From positions 25,777,049-25,841,048 of the forward strand of contig NC_061816.1 in assembly GCF_021462225.1 (NCBI RefSeq): a DNA stretch of 64,000 nt, read 5' to 3'. Made by a program: the position numbers and the translations under genes. The DNA comes from Girardinichthys multiradiatus. Taxonomy: Eukaryota; Chordata; Actinopteri; Cyprinodontiformes; Goodeidae. This document shows positions 23,258 through 34,285 of the stretch, piece after piece. The notes beneath the pieces were generated by a model. The model was not told the origin of the DNA. It did no database searches and worked only from the letters and a program-made list of their open reading frames with translations. Position 1 is the first letter of the stretch. Every line of letters starts with the position of its first letter.

Positions 23258-25130
23258 CTACTTATCCTGATGGTTTACTGTTTGCTTACTCAGGTGGGCC
23301 AACAGGAGTCTCTCTAGGACCTTCATGATGTGAGATATCAGGGCAACAGGTCTATAGTCATTGAGGACTGATGGGTGAGTTTTCTTTGGTACCGGAACAA
23401 GACAGGAGGTCTTCCACAACACCGGAACCTTCTTCTGGGCCAGGCTAAGGTTGAAGAGGTGCTGCAGAATCCCACAGAGCTGCTCTGCACAGGCCTTCAG
23501 GACTCTAGGGCTGACATGATCTGGACCTGCAGCCTTATTCCGATTCAGTCTCTCCAGTTGCATCTTCACTTGACTTCTTGAGACACACAGGTGGAAAGGG
23601 GAAGCAAAGGAAGCATCAGCATCTTCTGATATGGTTGAAGGCAAATATGTAGAAGCAGAAGGGTCTAGGGCTGAGGTGGAAGATAAAAAATGTGAGGTGT
23701 TATTGGACAGCTGTGGGTCCTGTGGGTGAAAGGAGGGTGGAATGTCTGTTTGGCTGTGAGCAGGAGGAGGATGTGAAGCTTGTTTCTGAACTGAACCTAT
23801 GGAAGAATGTGTTCAATTCATTGGCTCTGTCCAGACCTCCATCGGTCTGATCATCCTTCTGCTTGAAGCCTGTGATCTTCTTCATCCCTGTCCACACATC
23901 TCTGATATTGTTTTGCTGGAGCTTGCTCTCCAGCTTCTTCTTGTACACCTTCTTGCTGTCTCTTATCTTGACTTTAAGTTGCTTCTGTAAACTCCTCAAT
24001 AATTCTCTGTCTCCCTCTCTGAAGGCTCTTTTTTTCTTGTTAAGCAGGTCCTTCAGGTCACTGGTGATCCAAGGTTTGTTATTGGGGAAGCATCTCATGG
24101 TTCTGGTGGGGATGATGTTATCCACACAGAAGTTTATATAGTCAGTTACACACTCAGTCATGGCATTGATGTCCTCTCCATGTGGCTGGCACAGTGCATC
24201 CCAGTCTGTAGCCTCAAAGCAACCTTGCAGAGCTTCTTCAGCTTCCTGTGACCATTTTCTCACAGTCCTCTTTATTACAGGTTGCCTCTGAACAAGGGGC
24301 TTATATTTCGAGCAGAGAAAAACAAGATTGTGATCTGATTTGCCTAGAGGAGGTCCTGCTGTAGAGATGTATGAGTCCTTGACATTTGCATAAAACAAAT
24401 CTAATGTTTTGTTTTCTCTGGTAGAGCAGCTGACAAACTGTTGAAATGTTGGAAGTGTAGCAGAGAGTGAAGCATGGTTAAAATCACCAGAAATTGCCAC
24501 AAAAGCATTAGGGTTTTGTGTCTGTAGCTTAGCAACAACTGAGCTGATGGCATCACATGCAGTGTCGGCAACAACGGAAGGTGGAACATAAATTGTTGCC
24601 AAAATAACACTGGTGAACTCTCTGGGTAAATAATATGGACAAAAACGTACTGCCAACAGTTCAATATCTGGACTGCAGAGATGACACTTCACAGTTACAT
24701 GTCCTGGATTACACCATCTGTTGTTCACAAGTACTGCCAGTCCACCTCCTTTACATTTGCCGCTCCTCTTTAAATCTCTGTCTGCTCGTATGGTTAAAAA
24801 GCCCAGCAGAGAGACGCTGGAGTCGGGGATATGATCCTGCAGCCATGTCTCAGTAAAACACATAATACTGCATGCCTGGTACTCTGGCTGGGTCCTTTGT
24901 AGGGCTTAGAGTTCATCCAACTTGTTTCCCAACAATCTCACATTGCCCATCATAATCGACAGAAGAGATGGTTTGAACTTCCTCCTTCTCTCTCTTCTCT
25001 TAGCTCCTGCTCTGCATCCACGGAGTCTCCTTTTCAACTCATCAGGGATTAGGGGTTGTAGTTGAAGTATTATTTGAGCTTTTGAGATATTAATCAGCTG
25101 CTCCCAGAATGCATCATAACAAATGTCCAA
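23258..25130 (-). pseudogene. LINE ORF2: AP endonuclease, linker, RT start
   Basis: 25130-24906 codes for MDICYDAFWEQLINISKAQI and then the start of the endonuclease (MGNVRLLGNKLDEL), followed by a stop. 24863-23700 is a 387-codon frame with CFTETWLQDHIPD (catalytic Glu of the APE-type endonuclease), GGGLAVLVNNRW, AISGDFNHASLS and GPPLGKSDHNLV (the catalytic SDH box), then the linker with NKPWITSDLKDLLNKKKRAF. 23644-23258 is the RT start with RLNRNKAAGPDHVSPRVLKA and VPVLWKTSCLVPVPKKTHPS. Stops at 24906 and 23700 break it, and the RT palm is absent. The clade is likely L2/CR1-like. Confidence 0.92.
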
Positions 25131-25318
25131 AAGTAGAAAAGTAATAGGAAAAATCCTCCAAGCTGCACAGCATCCGACACCAGAAAGGACAGTCGTCCAA
25201 AAAAATCAACTGTATCCACCAAAAGAGGAAGAGTTCCCAAAAAAGAATAAATCAGAATCAAAAGTAACAGAGCTACTCCAACCTGCTGCCACCTTGAGCA
25301 GAGCATTTCAATTTTGAG
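23258..25318 (-). mobile_element. LINE, 5' portion kept and 3' portion lost
   Basis: On the minus strand this covers an endonuclease, a linker and the first part of the RT. The 3' break is at about 23260, just after the LAHLSKQ coding stretch. The paralogous copy at 54500-55905 continues through this point. Retention of the 5' end with loss of the 3' end is opposite to usual LINE truncation, so a later deletion is likely. Confidence 0.9.
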
Positions 25319-25593
25319 ATTTAAATTTTAAATTTGAGATTTAGTATACTTGTACCTTTGCCATATGTACCAGGAGTAGGAGAGTTATCCCTGCTGCTAT
25401 TCGCAGGAGAAGAAGTGCTGCCATCAAAATAAAATCTGGCACTTTTAAAAACCGCAGATATCCTTGTGGGGAACGTGTATTCAACTGCATGCAAGCGCAC
25501 GCAACTCAGTGTGTCAGCATCAGCATCGTTGACATCGTTGAGTATGAAGAGTGTGATTTTGTCCAGCTTTTGTCAACTTTGGCCATAGAAAGC
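25319..25593. other. Sequence between LINE 5' end and solo LTR
   Basis: Nothing was recognised. It begins with a small palindromic A/T stretch (TTTAAATTTTAAATTT). Confidence 0.4.
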
Positions 25594-26010
25594 TGTCGGA
25601 AAAATGTATATAAGTTATCATTGTTTAGTTTAAATCATGTTTATGTTTGAAGTTCTACTATAGTTAAGATGATTCCTGTGATAGTTTTTTAGTGTGAAAA
25701 AATGTTTGTGGAAGGTTGAGGAATGCGGGCTGGAATGGATCACTCTCTGGACATGACAAGCTTATACCATATATGGGAATGACTACTCTGTTAAGTTGAA
25801 ATCTCTGTAAGAATTGGCTGAACCAATTCCCGCTTTCTGCTTGTTGGAATGTGAGTTGTAAATAAAGGGCTGGTGCAAGGATTTTTCCTTTGTGAGAAGG
25901 AAGTCGCTGTTCTGGCAGAGGACTGTCTCACCCTTGCAAGTCAAACTTACTTGGTTCACTTGTGCCTTATTTTACACTTGTATGTGTTTATCAGCTTTCT
26001 AACTCTATCA
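25594..26010 (+). mobile_element. Solo LTR, full length
   Basis: It runs from TGTCGGAAAAATGTATATAA to TCTAACTCTATCA (417 bp). The 5-bp flanks are AAAGC (25589-25593) and AAAGT (26011-26015), a target duplication with one change. TATATAAG lies at the 5' end, and AATAAAGGG, a polyadenylation-type signal, lies near 25862. It is the same family as 13421-13674. No internal region is present. Whether the parent was an endogenous retrovirus or another LTR element cannot be told. Confidence 0.88.
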
Positions 26011-26387
26011 AAAGTAGAGTAGCGTCGACGCAGGGACAGAAATCACTCATGATGTGATCTAATAAAATGAATGACATCAACTGTGAAAACGTAGTATCAC
26101 TACACCCCCTTGATACCCCCCAGTATCACCCCCTTGAATAATGGTAGGAGATACACTGCTCAGTCAAACGTGTTAGCAGAATGTACCACAAATGATTATT
26201 AAATGAAAATCATTTTATTTAATATTTTTAAGATTAGGCATTTTATTCTTTTCAGCTCAAATTAAACATAGATAACTCTGTTGCAGTGAAAGTGAAAAGT
26301 AAATAAATACAAAATCAACATAAATAATAAACCTACTTTTGTTATAACAAAACTTCAGCTCTTTTGAATAAGTCCCCAATAAATAGA
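26011..26387. other. Intergenic, nothing recognised
   Basis: A short imperfect repeat (CCCCCTTGATA / CCCCCTTGAATA) at 26105-26140 is all I see. Confidence 0.4.
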
Positions 26388-26512
26388 CATGCGATGGACT
26401 GGCGACCTGTCCAGGGTGTACCCCGCCTCTCGCCCATAGATTGCTGGAGATAGGCACCAGCTCCCCCGTGACCCACTATGGAATAAGCGGTAGAAAATGA
26501 CTGACTGACTAA
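26388..26512 (+). repeat. SINE-like retroposon, 3' part
   Basis: Matches the 3' third of the complete copy at 28107-28434: GATGGACTGGCGACCTGTCC, GGAGATAGGCACCAGC and a GACTGACTGACT tail. It is 5' truncated. Confidence 0.85.
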
Positions 26513-27651
26513 ATAGACATTTAAACCTAAAAATCAGCAATGTTCAGGCTCACTATATCAGTTTTACTTTGCTTTCATCAATTAACTGAGTTTTAATGAT
26601 ACACCGGAGTTTGCTTGTCCTTGGTAAGCTTTGATAGATCTGGAGGCAGAGTGGAAACAGCTGTTACTTTTCTCTCTCTCTCTCTCTCTCCCGGTGCAGA
26701 GTGTCATGCAGGTAAACAGCAATGACACCCCTGCTCTAGTTTTTCCCACCTGTAGCTGTTTTTTGCGCTTTTGGCTGATAAAAGCTGGGTGTATTTTGCA
26801 CCTGTGTCCTAATAGAGCATCACACAAGAATTATCCCTCCAAACTGATGATATTTACCTGGCATCTTGGAAATAAAATATTAAATGTTTCCACGCACCCA
26901 CTGCAATGTGCTCATGTACAACTAGGGGTACGAGTGCCCCCAGTTGGGAATCACTGTTCTACCTGCCTAACTGCATTAAGTATCTTCACAAAACATATGT
27001 AGACAACAAAAACACGTGTTAATCCCACCCTGAAGTGTTTTGTGAAAGAGGGTTAAAAATACCATGACTTAGAAGAACACCTCAAACACACTAAGCCCCT
27101 CATGGAGAATGGAGACCAAATACCTGTGGCATGTAGAACAACGGAAGAACAGAGTTTTTATAACCATTAGGGTCGTTACTGCATCCATTTTTAGCCACTT
27201 ATGAGACAAGAATGTGCCCAGGAAATTAAGGATGAATTCAATTTTTTACTCAACCTTAAGCAAAGTCAAAACATGTGCTTTTAGGAGATGAACCTGTTCA
27301 GAGATTAATATGTCTGAGATCCTTCTCAGTTCAGATATCTGTCACCTTTGTTTCCTCCCTATGTCGGCAGTCTGTGTGGGGGTTTTCTTTCTTTCTTTTC
27401 TTTCTTCAACTCGAGGTGGGTGTGAAACCTTTGAACTTCTTCCCTAAATATATTCTACAGACCTGGGATCAGTCATGTTAATCAAAGGGACTAAAAATCA
27501 GAAAAATGGCATGGGCCCCCCAACCACCCTTTTTCTTTGGTATTGAGCTTTAAATGTTAGTATCATGACAATCCTATTCCTTACATGCCTCGCTTCTAAT
27601 ATATAATTATTCATATCTGATTAAATTAAACATTTTACAAAACCTGATTAG
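26513..27651. other. Intergenic with a (TC)10 microsatellite
   Basis: (TC)10 lies at about 26670-26690. A 123-codon frame at 26631 crosses the microsatellite and has no known domain. Nothing else was recognised. Confidence 0.5.
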
Positions 27652-27812
27652 GCATGGTTGTTTGTCCTTTGTGTCTCTGTGTTGCCCTGTGATGGACTGG
27701 CGACCTGTCCAGGGTGTACCCCACCTCTCACCTGTAGACCGCTGGAGATATGCACCAGCTCCCCTGCAACCCTGTATGGAATAGTGGATATAGAAAACGG
27801 ATGGATGGACAC
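27652..27812 (+). repeat. SINE-like retroposon, 3' part
   Basis: Begins GCATGGTTGTTTGTCCTTTG, continues GATGGACTGGCGACCTGTCC and ends with a GGATGGATGGA tail. It is another 5'-truncated copy of the 28107-28434 family. Confidence 0.85.
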
Positions 27813-28106
27813 AACCTGATTAGTTAACAGTTGAGTCATATTCTATCAGTCACCTAATTTTAAATGCGATCGTTGGGCACATTGTTACAAGCAGCATGTC
27901 ACAAAGACAAAATTTGTTCCAGTTTCTATATTAGCGTTTTCCGAACTCTCGTTCTTTAACCGGTCTGGTTCGTATGCCTTCAAAATTTGGTATTTTGTTG
28001 AGCACCGACGCACGTTTCCACTGGTTTTAGGTACCAATCATAAATCATCAGAGAGCAGAGCTTGCTGAGCTGTGCACAATTGATATTGAAGTGGATATGA
28101 AAAAGG

Positions 28107-28434
28107 GCTGCACGGTGGCGCAGTTGGTAGCACTGTTGCCTTGCAGCAAGAAGGTCCTAGGTTCGAGTTTGCATGTTCTTCCCGTGCATGCGTGGGTTCT
28201 CACCAGGTACTCCGGCTTCCTCCCACAGTCCAAAGACATGCCTGTAAGGTTAAATGGTCTCTCTAAATTGCCCTTAGGTGTATGAATGAGTGTGTGCATG
28301 GTTGTTTGTGTGTTGCCCTGTGATGGACTGGTGACCTGTCCAGGGTGTACCCTGCCTCTCGCCCATAGACTGCTGGAGATAGGCACCAGTTTCCCCACGA
28401 TCCACTATGGAATAAGCGGTAGAAAATGACTGAC
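28107..28434 (+). repeat. Complete SINE-like retroposon with 9-bp duplication
   Basis: The head GCTGCACGGTGGCGCAGTTG resembles box A, and GGTTCGAGTTTGC resembles box B. The body has TACTCCGGCTTCCTCCCACA. The tail is TGACTGAC. Flanks TGAAAAAGG at 28098-28106 and 28435-28443 form a perfect 9-bp target duplication, as expected for LINE-driven retroposition. It is not a functional tRNA: no cloverleaf closes. Confidence 0.88.
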
Positions 28435-28530
28435 TGAAAAAGGAGATGGCGACACCGTGCAAGAACAATGATATTTACATGTTTTCATTCATATATTTTC
28501 AGCATCTGTGAGCATAAAGGAAACTAGTAG

Positions 28531-28588
28531 TTATACAATGTGTAGTTTTTGCTTATATTGTCTGCAGTTTTGAGCAGCCTCACTTCTG
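28531..28588 (+). repeat. 58-bp segment also found at 32341-32398
   Basis: TTATACAATGTGTAGTTTTT through CACTTCT is repeated at 32341-32398 with two differences. Its last 15 bp overlap SINE sequence here, but in the second place it runs into the 5' end of an L2 element. Confidence 0.85.
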
Positions 28589-28748
28589 TTAGTGTGCCCC
28601 AGGGCAGCTGTGACTACAATGTAGCTCACCACTGTCAGTGTGTGATTGTGTGTATGAATGGATAGATGACTGAATGCAGTATGAAGCACTTTGGGGTCTC
28701 TGGGGACTTGATAAAGCAATATACAAGTACAGGCCATTTACCATTTAA
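28575..28748 (+). repeat. SINE-like retroposon, 3' part
   Basis: Same family as 6365-6690: CAGGGCAGCTGTGACTACAA, GAAGCACTTTGGGGTCTCTG and AGCAATATACAAGTACAGGC followed by CATTTACCATTT. The tRNA-like head is missing. Confidence 0.8.
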
Positions 28749-29663
28749 TGTTGCGGTTCGTGCAGGAAAACAAAGTATTCTGAGGTCGGTACCCGAGTTT
28801 GCGCTATGGAACTACTGTTCGTCAGCGGAAACACACGTTACTGGTTCAAAATCACGTTCAGGAACTGGAACGGGCTCCTAATCACGTTGGACCTGCAGCA
28901 GATATGAAACATCTGAAATGTAATTGTAGCTCTACTGCAGAGATTTTTAGCCTTGACACTTTGACATTTTGTTCTCCAATTTTCTCATTTGTTTTAAGCA
29001 ACCACTGACAGGTATTCTTTCATGGTCAAGTGTAAAAAGTGAATCAAAAGAATTTTAAATATCTAAAGAAATTGGGAATGTTTTAAAAGAAACTGCTCAG
29101 TACTGGCAGTGAAAATGCATGAGTCATTGAGCTGAGTTGTTGTCTTTAATAACTGAAGGGGAAACAAAAGCCCAACTGCAATTTCAAAGTCTATCACCAA
29201 CCCAAAAATGTTATTCTCACTCCACAAAAAGCTCATATCAATTTGGTAATCTTGGTTGACAAAAAGGATGAGGTGCTTTTTTTTACCAACAAACTCATGA
29301 ACAAAGTGAATGCTACAAGTTTTCTAAATCCTGCTTCTTACTGGCAGACACATTCCTCTGTATCACTTTCTGCAGCAATCTCTGTCACAATACAGACATA
29401 CATCTCTCCCTGACTTTAGAGTTTTCCTCTACCTGTTCAAGACTGCAGGCATTAGGTCATACAGCCTGTACCATGAGCTGAATAATTCAACACATTTTTA
29501 GAAGCAAAGTAAAACAGGACAGTAATCAGAATGAGACGATATACAGCTTAATCGGCCGATCAGAAACTCAAAAATCCAATATTTTTCAGTCATTTAATGC
29601 ACCTTACTAAGTCTTACCAGGTCAAGCGGAAAAATTACATCTAAACCAACCTGACCCAATGTC
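28749..29663. other. Intergenic, nothing recognised
   Basis: No gene or known repeat was recognised before the Tc1 at 29666. Confidence 0.4.
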
Positions 29664-29665
29664 TA

Positions 29666-31275
29666 CAGGTCCTTCTCAAAATATTAGCATATTGTGATAA
29701 AGTTCATTATTTTCCATAATGTAATGATGAAAATTTAACATTCATATATTTTAGATTCATTGCACACTAACTGAAATATTTCAGGTCTTTTATTGTCTTA
29801 ATACGGATGATTTTGGCATACAGCTCATGAAAACCCAAAATTCCTATCTCACAAAATTAGCATATTTCATCCGACCAATAAAAGAAAAGTGTTTTTAATA
29901 CAAAAAACGTCAACCTTCAAATAATCATGTACAGTTATGCACTCAATACTTGGTCAGGAATCCTTTTGCAGAAATGACTGCTTCAATGCGGCGTGGCATG
30001 GAGGCAATCAGCCTGTGGCACTGCTGAGGTCTTATGGAGCCCCAGGATGCTTCGATAGCGGCCTTTAGCTCATCCAGAGTGTTGGGTCTTGAGTCTCTCA
30101 ACGTTCTCTTCACAATATCCCACAGATTCTCTATGGGGTTCAGGTCAGGAGAGTTGGCAGGCCAATTGAGCACAGTGATACCATGGTCAGTAAACCATTT
30201 ACCAGTGGTTTTGGCACTGTGAGCAGGTGCCAGGTCGTGCTGAAAAATGAAATCTTCATCTCCATAAAGCTTTTCAGCAGATGGAAGCATGAAGTGCTCC
30301 AAAATCTCCTGATAGCTAGCTGCATTGACCCTGCCCTTGATAAAACACAGTGGACCAACACCAGCAGCTGACACGGCACCCCAGACCATCACTGACTGTG
30401 GGTACTTGACACTGGACTTATGGCATTTTGGCATTTCCTTCTCCCCAGTCTTCCTCCAGACTCTGGCACCTTGATTTCCGAATGACATGCAGAATTTGCT
30501 TTCATCCGAAAAAAGTACTTTGGACCACTGAGCAACAGTCCAGTGCTGCTTCTCTGTAGCCCAGGTCAGGCGCTTCTGCCGCTGTTTCTGGTTCAAAAGT
30601 GGCTTGACCTGGGGAATGCGTCACCTGTAGCCCATTTCCTGCACACGCCTGTGCACGGTGGCTCTAGATGTTTCTACTCCAGACTCAGTCCACTGCTTCC
30701 GCAGGTCCCCCAAGGTCTGGAATCGGCCCTTCTCCACAATCTTCCTCAGGGTCCGGTCACCTCTTCTCGTTGTGCAGCGTTTTCTGCCACACTTTTTCCT
30801 TCCCACAGACTTCCCACTGAGGTGCCTTGATACAGCACTCTGGGAACAGCCTATTCGTTCAAAAATGTCTTTCTGTGTCTTACCCTCTTGCTTGAGGGTG
30901 TCAATAGTGGCCTTCTGGACAGCAGTCAGGTCGGCAGTCTTACCCATGATTGGGGTTTTGAGTGATGAACCAGGCTGGGAGTTTTAAAGGCCTCAGGAAT
31001 CTTTTGCAGGTGTTTAGAGTTAACTCGTTGATTCAGATGATTAGGTTCATAGCTCGTTTAGAGACCCTTTTAATGATATGCTAATTTTGTGAGATAGGAA
31101 TTTTGGGTTTTAATGAGCTGTATGCCAAAATCATCCGTATTAAGACAATAAAAGACCTGAAATATTTCAGTTAGTGTGCAATGAATCTAAAATATATGAA
31201 TGTTAAATTTTCATCATTACATTATGGAAAATAATGAACTTTATCACAATATGCTAATATTTTGAGAAGGACCTG
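29666..31275 (-). mobile_element. Near-intact Tc1/mariner element
   Basis: 1610 bp with TA on both sides (29664-29665, 31276-31277). The ends read CAGGTCCTTCTCAAAATATT on the left and the inverse on the right, within terminal repeats of about 200 bp (29666-29890, 31077-31275). The transposase is on the minus strand and is broken by a single stop. Close agreement of the two terminal repeats suggests recent insertion. Confidence 0.97.
29943..30947 (-). pseudogene. Tc1 transposase with one nonsense codon
   Basis: 334 codons, the usual Tc1 length. The N-terminal part starts MGKTADLTAVQKATIDTLKQ and has the first helix-turn-helix (DIFERIGCSQSAVSRHL), a basic GRKKCGRKR linker (AT-hook/nuclear-localisation type) and the second DNA-binding part up to HRRVQEMGYR. 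Then TGA at 30621-30623 replaces the TGC seen in the 21.0-kb copy. The catalytic part is complete: VLFSDESKF (Asp), FQHDLAPAHSAKTTGKWF (Asp) and [16 protein letters not shown] (Glu), ending FLTKY. Apart from the one stop I see no lesion. Confidence 0.95.
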
Positions 31276-31299
31276 TATCTGACCATACGTTTGTGACAA

Positions 31300-31780
31300 T
31301 AAGTTCAAGCACACTTGGATTAATCAGCAGAACGATCCAAAACTCACCAGCAAGTCCACCTCTTTATATCTAAGAAAAACCTTAATAAAGATTTGGGAGT
31401 GGCTTAGTCAGAGTCTTGACTTAAATTTAAATAAGAGCCAGTGGCATGACCCTAAACAGACTGTTAATGGTGGAAAACCCTCTAACGTGTCTGAATTAAA
31501 ATCATTCTGTAAAGATCCTCCACAGTGATGTAAAAGACTCATGACCAGTTTTAACAAACACTTGATGGCAGCTGTTGTTGCCAAGGGTTAAACAAGCAGT
31601 ATTATATGTTTTAAACAGAGCTTGACTGGCTTGGATGGATTTTTCTCTTTAAAAAATGCTTGTTTTGTACTTACGTAAGGTTATGTTTGTATATCAGTTT
31701 GATGATCTAAAACATTTAAATGTGACAAAATAAATCAGAAACAGAAGAAATATTTAAGAAGACATACTTTTTTATAGTAA
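31300..31780 (+). mobile_element. Tc1 fossil (3' half)
   Basis: Degraded coding DNA resembling the second half of a Tc1 transposase: AACGATCCAAAACTCACCAG, GTGGCATGACCCTAAACAGA, CACAGTGATGTAAAAGACTC, then GTTGTTGCCAAGGG. A terminal-repeat-like stretch follows (TTTGATGATCTAAAACATTT). This may be the other half of the family seen at 9905-10515. No frame is open. Confidence 0.75.
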
Positions 31781-32340
31781 TGTAAGGTTTGATGTTTTTT
31801 TCTATATATTGCTGTTATGACAGGTATGAGATGTGACAGACCACCACTGTTCTTCAGGTCCTAACTGTGGGATGTGTGGGTCCTAACAAATGGGATAAAT
31901 CAGCCTGAATAGATCCTAGAACCTTTAAAACCAGCCTGAACCTTCTTGTCCCTTTGCTCCTGTTAACACTCGGTTTGGTGTAATATCTGCCTTCCTTCCT
32001 TCATAGCAAACATCTTCTCACAGCTGATTTCAGATTTCAGTAAGCTCCTCTACACTAAGGTTCCTCAGGGCAGCCATTCATTAAATTTTGAAAAAAATCT
32101 TGTCACTAAGCTATGATAATTTAATTTCCTACAAAATAAAGATCTGTGACTTTGCAAACAAAAATCTTCATGAGGGCAAGCAAGGGAACAACTAAACTTC
32201 TCCTAATTTCAAATGTTTTCTTACAGCGGCATTTTGGAATATTTTTATATAATTATATTGTTTGTGTTATGCCAATGGATGATTCTTATGTAGCTGGAAA
32301 GAAACTCTGAAGAAAAATAAAACAATAAAAGCCAATGGCA
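31781..32340. other. Intergenic, nothing recognised
   Basis: Only A/T-rich DNA. The 58-bp shared segment starts at 32341. Confidence 0.4.
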
Positions 32341-32617
32341 TTATACAATGCGTAGTTTTTGCTTATATTGTCTGCAGTTTTGAGCAGACTCACTTCTCAC
32401 ATTTTGTTTCTTTCCACTTCCGCCTCTCTGCCTGTTCAGACGCTTTTCTCTTAAGCTCCCGGCTTGCTTGCATTCTTTTACTCCTAACTTTTTATCTCTT
32501 AGCCAAAATTACGGAAATATTGAACTAAAACATCTTCTTACCAGCGACTCCCAAGGATTTTTTTTTTTTTTTAAAGGACTTTAATATTTTTATAATCGAA
32601 CTCGAAAGCAGGACAAG

Positions 32618-34171
32618 TTGACACCAGCTAATCAGCACAAAAGGCCTCCCTTCACCACAGAGGACTTTGACAAACTTTTACAGAAATTGGCTGTTTTGGA
32701 GATGAAAATCCATCGACTAGCAGTGAATGTGGAGGTGAATATGGGGTACAACGATGATTCAACTCTGCCTGTGATCCCAAACAGTGACAGCCAGCTCAAC
32801 AACTCAGCCGGCAATCAGAACACTGAGAATAAACCTACCGGCAGACAATCCCTGGGCATATTTTAGGCGCATGCCCAAAAAATCAAGGTGGACGACTCAC
32901 TGGAAGATCTCAGCAATTAAATAAATTAGAATGGCCAGAATTACAGAGAAATGCCCCCATTTCCCCTGGGAAAAGGAGACTTCGACAGCAAGCTGCTGTC
33001 ACAACAACTGATAGGAGTGAGACAGCTGGAAATAATGGAGTTCCCTCCAAAACAGATTTGCTCCACTACAGAATGAAAACCAGGAAAATGATCCATCTTC
33101 TGAGAACAATAAATGGGTTGAGAACAACCTTCATTCTAAACAGAGTTCTCCTAAAAAAACCAGAGAAAAAGTACCCCACCAGACCAAGAACCCTAATAGT
33201 GGGCAACACAGCTTCTGCAACAAGAAAACCACAGAAGTTATGATTGGTACCAGTAACGTGGTCTCTGATATCTCAGAGAATATTCTTGCAATCACAGAAA
33301 ATATGAGCTATAACAACATTTAATTTCCCTTTGGGATTAATAAAGTATTTTTGAATTGAATTGAATTGAAAAGCGCCCGTCTCTAGAAAACCTTATTATA
33401 CACTGTGGAGCCATGGATGACGTGGCTAAGAAAAAATCAGAAGGACTGAAGGAGGATTTCACTCGTCTTCTGAATATTGTTGGAGGTCTCAATAACAAGG
33501 TGTTTCTCAGCGGACCCTTTGCAGTGATTTTACGTGGAGATGAGATTTTTTCGAAACTCCTGATGATTAACTGGTTGAAAAAAACATGTGCCACCACACC
33601 TGTGAACTTCATTGACAACTTTAAGATTTTTTGGGAAAAAAGACAACTCTTTAAGCAAGATGGTTTCTGCAAGAACAAGCCAGGAGCCAGACATCTCACA
33701 TCTAATCTCTTCTATTCAGTAAATAATTAACCAGCAGCTTCGACCTTCAGCAGAAAACATGGAGTATCAACAACAATGATAACACTGCCTCCAACAGCTC
33801 CAGCAGAAACAACCGGCCAGTTGGCTGAGAAAGAGAGGTATTCACAAAAGGTCTCCCCGTCGAAATCCACAGGAGAAGTGGACCCCCCCATTATACCCCC
33901 ATCCCCCCAAACCCAGACCCAGACCGACACCCCCGGTAAACCCCCCTCACCCCAGACCCAGACCGCACAGAACTCTCCCATCTCCCCACTGAGCCTGCTT
34001 TTTGCTTTACTGGATTCTGATAACATGAAAGGAGCTCTTAAAATCGGGACCCAAATGGCTCTGACATCTTCTCCATTCAATACCCCCCGTGGCCGAGGCC
34101 CTGCTACTAAACAAACATCTTCCAAATGCCGCAGACCTCCACCACCTCCTAATCTATCTCCTCCTAATTAG
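32618..34171 (+). pseudogene. L2 LINE ORF1 with SGNH-hydrolase-like domain
   Basis: Starts MTPANQHKRPPFTTEDFDKL, with a short helical stretch (LLQKLAVLEMKIHRL). A linker with ELQRNAPISPGKRRLRQQ follows. The esterase-like part starts at RTLIVGNTA, where block I would normally read GDS-like. 33413-33730 gives MDDVAKKKSEGLKEDF, LSGPFAVILRGDEIFSKLL and NFIDNFKIFWEKRQLFKQDG with a final NKPGARHLTSNLF. ORF1 proteins with SGNH folds are known in fish L2 and CR1 LINEs. A stop at about 32864, an indel near 33240, a 69-bp LINE-tail insertion (33304-33372) and a stop at 33728 break it. A proline-rich frame (33776-34171) follows. Confidence 0.85.
33304..33372 (+). mobile_element. 69-bp LINE tail inserted in L2 ORF1
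   Basis: GAGCTATAACAACATTTAAT, TTCCCTTTGGGATTAATAAA and TTGAATTGAATTGAA repeats. This is the extreme 3' end of the LINE family at 54500-55905 and 10590-10890. It sits between the ITENM and TLWSHG coding pieces of ORF1, so it inserted after the L2. Confidence 0.85.
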
Positions 34172-34285
34172 GACCTTCAAATCACTTCTCTGTGATACAG
34201 TCTGGGCCCCAGTGGTAACTCTATCAGAAATGAGCATGTCCAGGAAAAACTTGGGCCCCTAATAGGAGATAGTTGTAAAATCTCT

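Noticed and set aside
26631..27002. 123-codon plus-strand frame
   Set aside because: It crosses a (TC)10 microsatellite and has no domain or conserved pattern.
28107..28434. tRNA gene at the SINE head
   Set aside because: Box A and B resemblances exist but no cloverleaf closes, and the unit has retroposon flanks.
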